A stretch of 64,000 bases of DNA from Coccinella septempunctata (Eukaryota > Arthropoda > Insecta > Coleoptera > Coccinellidae), in NCBI RefSeq assembly GCF_907165205.1, contig NC_058191.1, forward strand, positions 18,106,501-18,170,500, given 5' to 3'. The notes beneath the pieces were generated by a model. That model made no database searches, had not been told where the DNA came from, and saw only the letters and a program-made list of their open reading frames with translations. The first letter of the stretch is position 1; each line of letters opens with the position of its first letter. A program made the position numbers and the translations under genes. This document shows positions 41,139 through 49,980 of this stretch, in pieces.

Positions 41139-41750
41139 ATATATACCACAAGGCACAGTTTTGGGACCGATACTCTTTCTTGTTTGCACTAACAGCATAA
41201 CAAAAATCAACAACTTTCTAGGCGGTATAATATGCTACGCCGATGATACTGCACTAATCTACACGTGGCCATCATGGCAGGAAGTAAGAAGTACAACAGA
41301 AACAAACTTACAAAGAATATACTTATGACTGAAAATTAATAAGTTATCGCTTAATTTGGATAAGACAAAATATATAACATTTTCTCGCACCCTTCGTGAC
41401 CAACCAAAAGATTTTATTTTGAGAATGCACAAACCATTCTGTAGTAATCAGAAAACTTCTGACTGGCAGACCATAGAACATACTACTTCAACGAAATACC
41501 TTGGAGTCATACTAGACCAACACATGAAATAGACGAAACATATTAATTTCGTTACAAAACGGCTCTGGGTATTAATGCACATCTTTCATTTTATGAACTA
41601 CGCGACATACTATATATGTTGTACTGTATATATTTCCTTGTAGAATCTTTTATCGAATATTGTATTCCTGCATGGGGTGCAACTTTCAAAGCAGCCATCA
41701 GTCCGTTGAGAACCTCCCAAAACATTTTGCTGACAATTATTTAAAAAAAA
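41139..41750 (+). pseudogene. Non-LTR RT fragment with YADD motif
   Basis: The fragment reads PQGTVLGPILFLVCTNSI, CYADDTALIY (catalytic YADD at about 41235), LSLNLDKTKYITFSRT, TTSTKYLGVILDQHMK, then a stop and shifts through the C-terminal region. The part before PQGT is missing. Confidence 0.82.
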
Positions 41751-41779
41751 TAGACTGTTTTCCACAAAAAATTTATATA

Positions 41780-42210
41780 CACTGGATGGGCTTTTTAAAA
41801 CGAAACAGACGAGATAACGGGCGGAATAAATTTATTTCGAAAAAATGCTCGGACACGTCGATTTTTGTTTTGAGGGGGACAACTTTTAAGGTCAAATTCA
41901 CAACTATATCGCTTCAACCCTTAATGTTAGAAAAGATGGGGTGAGTGATACCTCATTTGAAAGGTCTTTTTATCCTGAATTCAGCGTATTAATTTCTTTC
42001 TCATTCAATGCATTTGAATTTCGTACAGTAACAGTCATTCCGCTACCCATGCTATGTGAAATCATCAATTATTTGACTAATTCATTCTGTGGTTACGATG
42101 GTAACCATTAATTGTCAATATTAGACAACGAAATAATTATTATTGGTAATTACTTTCTTCAACAATTAAGGTAGTTATCTCGTCTGTTTCATTTTAAAAA
42201 GCCCATCCTG
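41780..42210. mobile_element. MITE with about 34-bp terminal repeats and TA duplication
   Basis: 431 bases flanked by TA. The ends are inverted copies: left CACTGGATGGGCTTTTTAAA, right the inverse of CAGGATGGGCTTTTTAAA, extending through aacagacgagataac. It has no coding capacity. The TA target and CA start suit a Tc1/mariner-mobilised MITE. It splits the RT remnant, and the RT reading resumes after it. Confidence 0.9.
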
Positions 42211-42265
42211 TATTGTAGAAACTAACATGTTCAATATTTACTCACTGCAGGTATACTTATAACTG

Positions 42266-42278
42266 CTTAATAATAATG
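42266..42278. repeat. Target duplication of the Penelope-like element, left copy
   Basis: cttaataataatg, repeated exactly at 44565-44577. A 13-bp duplication is within the range known for Penelope-like elements. Confidence 0.85.
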
Positions 42279-42320
42279 TGAAAGTGGTATCTTAGGGAGT
42301 TTGACAAATTATAACTTTGT

Positions 42321-42358
42321 CGACGTTTCGGAACCGATGGTTCCTTTCTCAAGACTGG
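42321..42358 (-). ncRNA. Hammerhead-like motif in left arm
   Basis: On the minus strand: a 6-bp stem GGAACC/GGTTCC with loop ATC, followed directly by GAAACGTC, preceded by CTTGAGAAA. Hairpin plus GAAAC is the second half of a hammerhead ribozyme core. The CUGANGA box is only partly matched. Such ribozymes are known in Penelope-like elements. This is tentative. Confidence 0.4.
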
Positions 42359-42758
42359 AGAAAATTATTCTTTATTGAAGAAATGTATGAATACACAAAA
42401 CAATCCTACAATCATAACCTCGTTATAATACGGCAAAAGATCTTAAAAGTTGAAAATAATAACATGGATTAGGACTGAATTAACAGATTTTTCGTAGTCA
42501 GGAACAAAAATCATAATTTTAATCTATAGCACACGTAAACGAATTCATTAATTGTCAGGTGTCACATACGTCACAAACATAGAACTTAAATTTAAACTAG
42601 CATAAGTCAAAGCCTGGAACATAGGTGTATCTACGCTTCAAGAGTCAAAGTCATGGAATCCAAATCAAAAGTGGTTAACTAGGCAACTAACAAAACACCA
42701 GCAGATAGAAAATATGAAGTTTTCCTATTGATTTGTTCCAAATGTTCTGTTCTTACTA

Positions 42759-43242
42759 TCATCTAGTTGTCATGCTAGAAATAGCATAGTCGTAAAATTC
42801 ACTGAGATTATTAGTGTCTTCTCTAAAATTGACCGAATTCTTTTTCTTTATGAACACCATTTCACTTATGAGTCTTTTTGAATAGTTCTGTTCCCTATCT
42901 AAAATTTTAACGTTGTTAAAATTGAACTTATGTCCTTCCTTTTTCATATGTTGGGTCAACACTGTTTTGTTCCCACTGTTATTATGTAGGTACTTGTGCT
43001 GCATCCGTTACATGTTGTCTTATTCAATCACTTAAATATTGTTTAGTCTGTCCCAGATACAATTTTTTACAATTTGAACCGGCAACTTCATACACAACAC
43101 TGGATTGTTTGTCTAGAGGAGTCTTGTCTTTTATTTTACTGCAGAAAACTTCATTACCATCGAGAATGTTGTAAAAGGCTGCTGTGTAACCGAACTGTTT
43201 TAATACGTCATATAGTCTGTATGATAACTCAGGGTAAAACAC
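42759..43242 (-). pseudogene. Penelope-like GIY-YIG endonuclease domain
   Basis: The segment SSVVYEVAGSNCKKLYLGQT shows the VVY ... YLG pair of a GIY-YIG nuclease. The Arg-containing helix follows but has a TGA in place of the expected Arg codon (after QTKQYLSD). After that stop come LTQHMKKEGHKFNFNNVKIL and KKNSVNFREDTNN, the conserved C-terminal block. It is non-functional because of the stop. Confidence 0.85.
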
Positions 43243-43359
43243 CTGTCAGCAGAATTTTTTGTTGTCCGAAGGTGGTTCGACGTTAGTTCTTGCGTCATCT
43301 GTAGTATTGTGTTTATTCAGTTAGGTAGTTGTTTATTGTTCTTTTTATTTAATATTTGG

Positions 43360-43882
43360 GATAATTGTTGTTCAAGAGCATGCTGGTTACACTATGGATG
43401 TTTTTATTCTTGAATTTTTCGTGGCTAAGTGTTAATGCTCTGTGGATTAAAGCGACATTCTTTTTTTGTTGGGTACTGTGGTTGGACCGAAAGTTTAGGC
43501 ACCGTCCTGAATTCGATGGTTTACAAGACCAGTCTGTTATCAGTTGGTCATTCTCTCTTGATATTAAGATATCTAGAAAAAGGATGTTTCCATTACTTCC
43601 TCCTTCTATGGTGAATTTCAGGTTTTCATGGAATGAGTTGAAAATGTTGAGAGTTGACTCAATCTTTTATTTTGGCAGGAGTAGCAAAGTGTCATCAACG
43701 TATACTTTCAACAATGGTAACACAAAATCCAGTCTATCACTCACATATTCGAATATCTCAAGCATCACCAACTCTGCCATGTCAGGGCTGGAGGGAGACC
43801 CCATAGCTGTTCCATCTAAATGTTTGTAGGTAACAGTGGGAACCAAAAAGCGTTGACCCAATATATGAAAAAGGAAGGACAT
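43360..43882 (-). pseudogene. Penelope-like reverse transcriptase, C-terminal part
   Basis: TVTYKHLDGTAMGSPSSPDMAELVM is the RT motif block with GTAMGSP, followed by the catalytic KVYVDDTLLLLP. Then FHENLKFTIEEG-like and LFLDILI-like blocks follow in a shifted frame. The N-terminal RT part is missing because the element is truncated at the inverted junction (about 43830). Confidence 0.87.
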
Positions 43883-44059
43883 GAGTTCAATTTTAACAAC
43901 GTAAAAATTTTAGATAGGGTCGATAGGGAACAGAACTATTCAAAAAGACTCATAAGTGAAATAAGAAAAAAGAATTCGGTCAATTTTAGAGAAGACACTA
44001 ATAATCTTAGTAAATTTTGCAATTGTGCTATTTCTAGGATGACAACTAGATGGAAGTAA
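43826..44059 (+). pseudogene. Inverted copy of the Penelope endonuclease tail
   Basis: The plus strand reads GNSGNQKALTQYMKKEGHEF and NFREDTNNLSKF, the same block as 42759-43004 on the other strand. Scattered differences show the two arms are not recent duplicates. Confidence 0.85.
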
Positions 44060-44453
44060 GAACAATACATTTGAAACAAATCAATATGAAAACTTCATAT
44101 TTTCTATCTGCTGGTGTTTTGTTCGTTGCCTAGTTAACCACTTTTAATTTGGATTCCATGACTCTGACTCTTGGAGCGTAGATACATCTATGTTCTAGGC
44201 TTCGACTTATGCTAGTTTAAATTTAAATTCTATATTTGTGAAGTTGTGAGACCTGACAATTAATGAATTCGGTTACAGTGTGCTATAGATCAAGATTATG
44301 ATTTTTGTTCCTGGCTACGAAAAATCTGATAATTCAGTCCCAATCCATGTTATTATTTTCAATTTTTAAGATCTTCTGCCGTATTATAACGAGGTAATGA
44401 TTGTAGGATTGTTTTGTGTATTCATACATTTCTTCAATAAAGATTAATTTTTT

Positions 44454-44491
44454 TCCAGTCTTGAAAAAGGAACCATCGGTTCCGAAACGTA
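44454..44491 (+). ncRNA. Hammerhead-like motif in right arm
   Basis: Mirror partner of 42321-42358: GGAACC-atc-GGTTCC then GAAACGTA, preceded by CTTGAAAAA. The hairpin and GAAAC are conserved between arms. Confidence 0.4.
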
Positions 44492-44564
44492 GAAGTAGCC
44501 TTTGATTTGTCCAACTCCCTACGATACCACTTTCATACTATACCATGGACGAGAATACAACCGA

Positions 44565-44819
44565 CTTAATAATAATGTTCCATACACAAAAAAATTACAC
44601 ACAAAAACACTCAAAAGAAACTCGATCGAAAATAAACTTGGAGGTACAAACCGAATTTTTCAAGAAAATTGTGACACAAAATTCTTTTTTTTCACTACGG
44701 CCCAAAAATATTCAACATTCTCCTAAAAAATCTAAGAATTATAAAAATCTTAAAATATTCAGAGAAGAAATAAAAAAATTCATACAAAATCATAGTGACA
44801 AATTTCCACTTTTCTACTG
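44565..44819 (+). pseudogene. C-terminus of the interrupted non-LTR RT
   Basis: FHTQKNYTQKHSKETRSKINL ... FFSLRPKNIQHSPKKSKNYK ... KIFREEIKKFIQNH is the usual end of a CR1/Jockey-type ORF2, with a stop at 44817-44819. It follows the 13-bp duplicate. Confidence 0.7.
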
Positions 44820-45273
44820 AATCACATATTTGTTAATATGTTTCGTTCATATACATAGGTATAATATAAGTTTTCCACTTTTTTTCTCGATAACTCCATA
44901 CAAATGTTGCTTAAACAAAATAAACACTTTTGGAATTATCCAATCTAATTCGAATCCTGGTCTATATCTTGGTCTTTGTCTTAGTCTCAATTTAAGTGTA
45001 TAACTTTTTTTTTCGTTATCTCCACCATATCATAAGACCCCACTGCGCTGCTGAGAATGCCATTCATAAGAACATACACGGTGAATGCCTTACTGGTTTA
45101 AATATCACAACACAGGCTTCAAATCCTAGCGTGAGTCTACTCCAGTCTCCAGTGATTCATCTTAATATAGAATCAAGTCATTTGTTGAAGAAAATAGCTA
45201 TTATAGATATAAGACGTATTGTTAACTAATTTAAAATGGTACTGATGATAAATATTTTATTGTGATATATTGA

Positions 45274-45298
45274 ATAAATTTTGATTTGATTTGATTTG
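45274..45298. repeat. (TTTGA)n tail
   Basis: A short tandem (tttgatttgatttg) after an AATAAA-like word. It marks the 3' end of the 41139-45298 element. Confidence 0.65.
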
Positions 45299-47340
45299 GT
45301 ACTCAGTTTTCTCCCCTTTTCAGTCACTTTTGGCCTTTTCCATAGATTAACTTGTTCAATTAATCCACGGCCTTTTCATCATATTAATTAAAACTATTAA
45401 AAATAGTTGTGGCAATGTCGTGATAACATAAATTACATTTCATGAGTGCCAACCTTACTCCGTTCTAGTTACAAAAACTCAAGATAATTATTACATGGTC
45501 AACCGAGTGCTTTTATCAATGTGAATGGAGTATGCATATTTATACGGAATGTAGAACCGTATACCTTTTATGACAGGTAAGAGTAAAATTTTCGACATTG
45601 ATGTAACATTATTGAATTTTTTTGAAATATGAATACAGCTAAAAACTTAAGTATGATAGCACATATGTTTTTTTCGAATAAAACACCCTGCACTTTTTTG
45701 TCAAGCTCCAGATTGCATGGAAAAATAAGCTTGAAATCTTATATTATTTTTTATGCCGAAAATTCATCGTCTGTGGGCAATTAGGAGTAAATAATACATA
45801 AAACGAAGATTAACGGCATGCAGACTAATTTTATTAAATTCCGAAAAAGTAGCCCTCTGGGTAGGAATTAAACCAGCAACCCCTTAAACACCTGTCAAGT
45901 GTTCTCTCCCACTGAGCCACCAAAGGACACGAATTCTTCCTCCGGTGGAAGGAATAATTACTTAGAATACAAGTGTTAGTGGGGTCATCCGTCCTGGTCG
46001 GAGGAGTACCTACTTTTCGGAATTCAATAATTTGTTTTCAGGCCATAAATTTTGTAATTATTAATTGAAGATACTGACAGATAATCACATATTCAGAACA
46101 TTTTTGGGTGTTCAAAAAGAGACGACATAATAAAACTTTAATATCTGTCTCATTCAGATGGTCAACAACATTCAGGTGGTTCAACCTGTATTTCATTTAA
46201 TCATTAGACAGAATATTTCATCAACTAAATATATCTACAGATAGATAAACGTTAGTATTCATCTTTGATGTCATTTTACTATATTCATTCTCTGCCTCAT
46301 GAAGCAGAGTTATATTATTTGAAATGCCTAGAAACAACTAATATGAAATTTTTGGTACTCGATTCACGCAGTTATTTTCTGCACTGGAAGTTTTGGAACA
46401 ACAATTTCAATAACATTTGAAGCAATGAAAATCCTCTCGAGAAATAATCCACGAATCATGACGATGATATTGTTTAACGCCACAATACCTCCCATGATTT
46501 TTTCTTATACCATGGGTTCTGCGGTGGTAATGTTAGCGGAACCCATTAGCGCCAATTCTAACGGTAAGGTTATCACGTCACTGGCCGCTGCTGACTGGCC
46601 ATTCCGTCAGGTGCAATGAACCTGTCCCCTCCACTCCCTTTGGGGCAACCATGTTTGCGGAGCGCGCCGATGTCCAGGTAGACTCGTCGTGTAAAACTAC
46701 CGGCCAAGGTCTCTAAAGGTTAGCACATCGCTCAAATTAGTTACTGTCACACAACAGGATATTCCTCTTTTAATAAAACTTCCGTTTGATTCCGATCCGG
46801 TGAGTTTGAAATTTTGCGTTCTTTGGTTCGCGATTGAAGAATACTGAGTGAATTTGAATGTAGCGTTAATGAATTGGATATTATTCCTATATTGATATGG
46901 AATAATCTTCACAGCTTCGAACATGAAACTTTTGAATGTTTAAAATAGAATTTTAGGTACATCGAACGGCATTTTATTAATCAATTATTCTCAGTAATTA
47001 TAGTAGTAGTATCCCTTTTGAGATTGAGAGCAGAGTTTATATATATAGGAACATGCAACACCATTGGCGGCTCGTGAATATTTATCGTGGGTCGGCAGAT
47101 ATACAACTGTCATTTTGTACCCACAAACGTACATGTATCCGGCATTTCGGCACCTTTTGGTCATTTCGGCCCCTGGCGCCGAAATGCCTCTTATATGCAA
47201 CGCGTATTTTGGCGCCTTGCGGAGCTGAAATGACCGTTAAATATCCAGTAGACATTTAACGAATGGTGGCGCCTTTCATAAATTCGAAGTAGCAGAGTGA
47301 ACAAGGCTCGAATCATTCGCCTTCGTGTGCTACAAAAGTA
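45299..47340. other. Non-coding stretch, no supported gene
   Basis: No frame with recognisable motifs. It holds a tRNA-like sequence (about 45850-45930), a locally GC-richer patch (about 46480-46700) and an 11-bp inverted repeat (47141-47151/47178-47188). Nothing shows a host exon. Confidence 0.4.
45850..45932 (-). ncRNA. tRNA-like sequence, probably a SINE head or decayed tRNA
   Basis: On the minus strand: TGGCTCAGTGGG (A-box-like), then a 5-bp anticodon stem AACAC/GTGTT around the loop TTGACAG (would-be anticodon GAC), then GGTTTAATTCC (weak B-box). The T stem pairs poorly and there is no good acceptor stem, so a working tRNA gene is unlikely. Confidence 0.4.
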
Positions 47341-48445
47341 TAAGGTCGTTCGGAAAGTAAATTCATTTTTTTTTGTCGAAAATGAAACACGATTTTTTGA
47401 GTGTATAAATATTTCATTAAATAATATATTCTCCATTTTGGCCCAATACCTTTTGCCAGCTTTCGGGCAAGAGATTGATTCCAAGCTCATAAAACTACAA
47501 GTTTAGTAAACTTGTATGCGGTATCGCATTATCGTGGTGGAACACTACACTTTTTCTATTGATTAATTCTGGTCTTTTCTGTTTGAGGAAATCATTCAAT
47601 TCGTCCAGTTCATCACAGTACACTTCAGAATTAATCGTGGTATTGTCCGGTAGAAGCTCAATTAAAAAGATACCCTTGAAATTTCCCAAACAGATAGCAT
47701 TACTTTATTTTGGTGAATATCGGCCTTTAAAGTGGTTCGGGCTGATTACACTTTTTTACTCCATGATCTCTTGCGCCTAACATTTTTGGAAACAACCCAT
47801 TTTTCGTCGCCAGTAATAATTCTCTTCGAAAATGGATCATTTTATTGTCGTTTGAGAAGCAAACCACAGTCGTTAATGCGGCGAAGCAAATTTCGTTCTG
47901 TAAGAACATGTGGATCCCATATTTCGAGTTTTGAAATTAAACCAAGACGTTTCACGTGATTATGAACGGTCGAATTTGATAAATTTAACCTCTCAGCAGT
48001 CTCATGAGTTTTTATTCGGCGGTTTGCATCTATCAATGCCTTTATTTTGTCTTCATCGGATTTAACGGGCCTTCCAGAACGTGGTGCATCTTTAACATCG
48101 AAATTGCCGGAACGAAATTTTGCAAACCAATTTTGGCATTGTCGTTCGGTCAATACATCTTCTCCATACACATCACATGATTTTCGCTTTGCTTGAACTG
48201 CATTTTCACCTTTTCGGTAGTAAAAGAGTAAAATATGCCGAAAATGCTACATTTCATTTTCCATTTTTGATAAAGCACCCAACCAAAACTATTGCAAAGA
48301 GTGAAACAAAAATTTCAACGAACAAGCCTTACGATATCAGCTGTCAAAATATATAATGACTATGCGGCTTAAGTGGGAAGTTTGCTGTGAAAATACAATT
48401 AGACCATCTGTTGACAAAAAAAAAATGACTTTCCGAACAACCCAA
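47341..48445 (-). mobile_element. Decayed mariner transposon
   Basis: 1105 bases flanked by TA (47339-47340, 48446-48447). The ends are imperfect inverted repeats: left TAAGGTCGTTCGGAAAGT, right the inverse of TTGGGTTGTTCGGAAAGT. A different subfamily from the intact copy at 31735. Confidence 0.88.
47495..48260 (-). pseudogene. Mariner transposase remnant
   Basis: Pieces: CQNWFAKFRSGNFDVKDAPR, LNLSNSTVHNHVKRLGLISK (helix-turn-helix region), IWDPHVLTERN, then ITGDEKWVV in another frame (first Asp), VVFHHDNAIPHTS (second Asp) near 47510, and no clear third Asp block: the sequence to its left has lost it. Several stops and deletions make it non-functional. Confidence 0.85.
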
Positions 48446-48726
48446 TATTTAGGATTCATAATGAAAAGTGACATTTGGGATTCAAAATATCTGCCTCTAG
48501 GGGCGCATAGTTCTTCATTATAATCAATATCGAAAAAATATTTGAATTATCCTGGTCAAAAGTGCTGTATTAATGACGGAAACTTTTTATTTTTGGACCC
48601 GATATATGTCATAAAACGTAGAATTCTACATCAACTCAACTTTGAAATTCTAGTGAAGTTTTGATTTCAATGATAACATCTACGAAAAAACGACCTATAT
48701 CAGTCCGACTGGAGAAAATTATTATA
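48446..48726. other. No gene seen between mariner and MITE
   Basis: About 280 AT-rich bases without frames or repeats that I recognise. Confidence 0.4.
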
Positions 48727-49270
48727 CAGGCTGATTCAAAACTATTGGGACATAGGCTAAGGGCAGATTGTTTGGATCAAAATATGGCGATAGGAACAAA
48801 TATACCTCAATAAAATATTGCTGTGGAAAAAGATGAAGGGCGTTGAAGTTGAATTTTCTTTTTAGTTTTTTGCTAATAATTTCACTGTATATTTTTTCAT
48901 CCGTTTTTAAGAAAAACACAATTGAAGAGTTCAGAGCATCGGAAGGGGATTCGAAGTAACGATTTATTCATTTTATTTATTTATTTCGACGATAAAGCAT
49001 AATTAAAAACAATGTAACATAAAAAGAATAAACTTAAATTAAATGATCTACGTGGCCTCCTCCCACTTCTATGCCTTTTCTAACTCTTTCCATAAAGGAC
49101 TATCGAACTTCGAAGAAAATATTATTCTGTCCCCTTATGAAAAATTCAACTTTAACGCCCTCTAACTTTTTCCACAGCAATATTTTATTGGGGTATATTT
49201 GCTCCTATATATATTTTAGTCCAAACAATCTGCCCTTAGCCTATGTCCCAATAGTTATGAATCGGCCCTG
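48727..49270. mobile_element. MITE with about 130-bp terminal inverted repeats
   Basis: 544 bases flanked by TA. The first about 130 bases and the last about 130 bases are inverted copies (about 85-90 percent by eye), starting CAGG and containing 'actattgggacataggc' and 'gcaatattttatt'. The middle holds only AT-rich sequence. Long arms would fold into a hairpin. Confidence 0.88.
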
Positions 49271-49980
49271 TATAAAAGCGTTGGCTCAATTTTTCACAAT
49301 ATCGATATTCCAGAGGTGTTCGGCCTTCAACCGGGCACGGACCTACAGCTCAGGGTTGCGTGGGGTACACAGGTTTTTTTTTATATAGCAGGGGTAATCT
49401 GCGACCGTGAAAACACGGGGTAGAGCTCTCGCCCACTTCTAGGTAACACTGTGGGGTTACTCACTCTCCTAAGTTCGCGACCCACTAAACCTAACCTGCT
49501 TTTCATTGGTTCCGAGCATTTGCCTAAACCATTTATCCCTTGATCGGTTAATTTCGTCTTACACATTGTCGTGCTAGGGTTTTCACGTTCGTCCATTTCG
49601 GACATCTCTTCTTAGTATAGTTTTAATGAGTTTCCGTACTCATTTTAATCTCTTCTCTGTTGATCTCGCGGTCTCCTTTTGTAAATTCTCATTCTTCCTC
49701 TGTCTTCCTCCGGATCGTAGTCCACTAGTCTCCTGAATTCTTCGTTTGGATGTTCCTTTGCTGTTGCGAATAACTTTTCAGCTTTCCTCCTCATAAATTT
49801 GGTGATGGTTTCCCACTTCAAGTCTCGATATACCTGTTTGTTCCTGACAAACCAAAGCGCATCTATGGCACATCGTAGTAGCTTGTTTTCTGTTGCCTGA
49901 ATTTTTTATATATGGCTTTTTGCCGCGAATCACCAAGCACCTGATCCATAAGTCAGTTGCGGTTTAGCAACGGCTTTGAT

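Larger units (their letters stand above)
42279..44564 (-). mobile_element. Penelope-like element with inverted 3' arm
   Basis: 2286 bases. The minus strand carries the RT C-terminal part (about 43882-43360) then a GIY-YIG endonuclease (43242-42759) and 3' region. At the 5' side an inverted second copy of the 3' end (about 43826-44535, plus strand, with its own GIY-YIG tail) is joined, giving long inverted arms. A 29-base tail (44536-44564) is found only on the right arm. Inverted or tandem partial copies (pseudo-LTRs) are typical of Penelope-like elements. Confidence 0.88.
41139..45298 (+). mobile_element. Decayed non-LTR element with (TTTGA)n tail, twice interrupted
   Basis: 5'-truncated. 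The RT core is at 41139-41750, its continuation lies between the MITE and the Penelope-like element (42211-42278), and its C-terminus and 3' UTR at 44565-45298, ending 'gatttgatttgatttgg'. The two interrupting elements have clean duplications (TA; 13 bp), which makes the original order clear. It looks CR1/Jockey-related. Confidence 0.78.
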
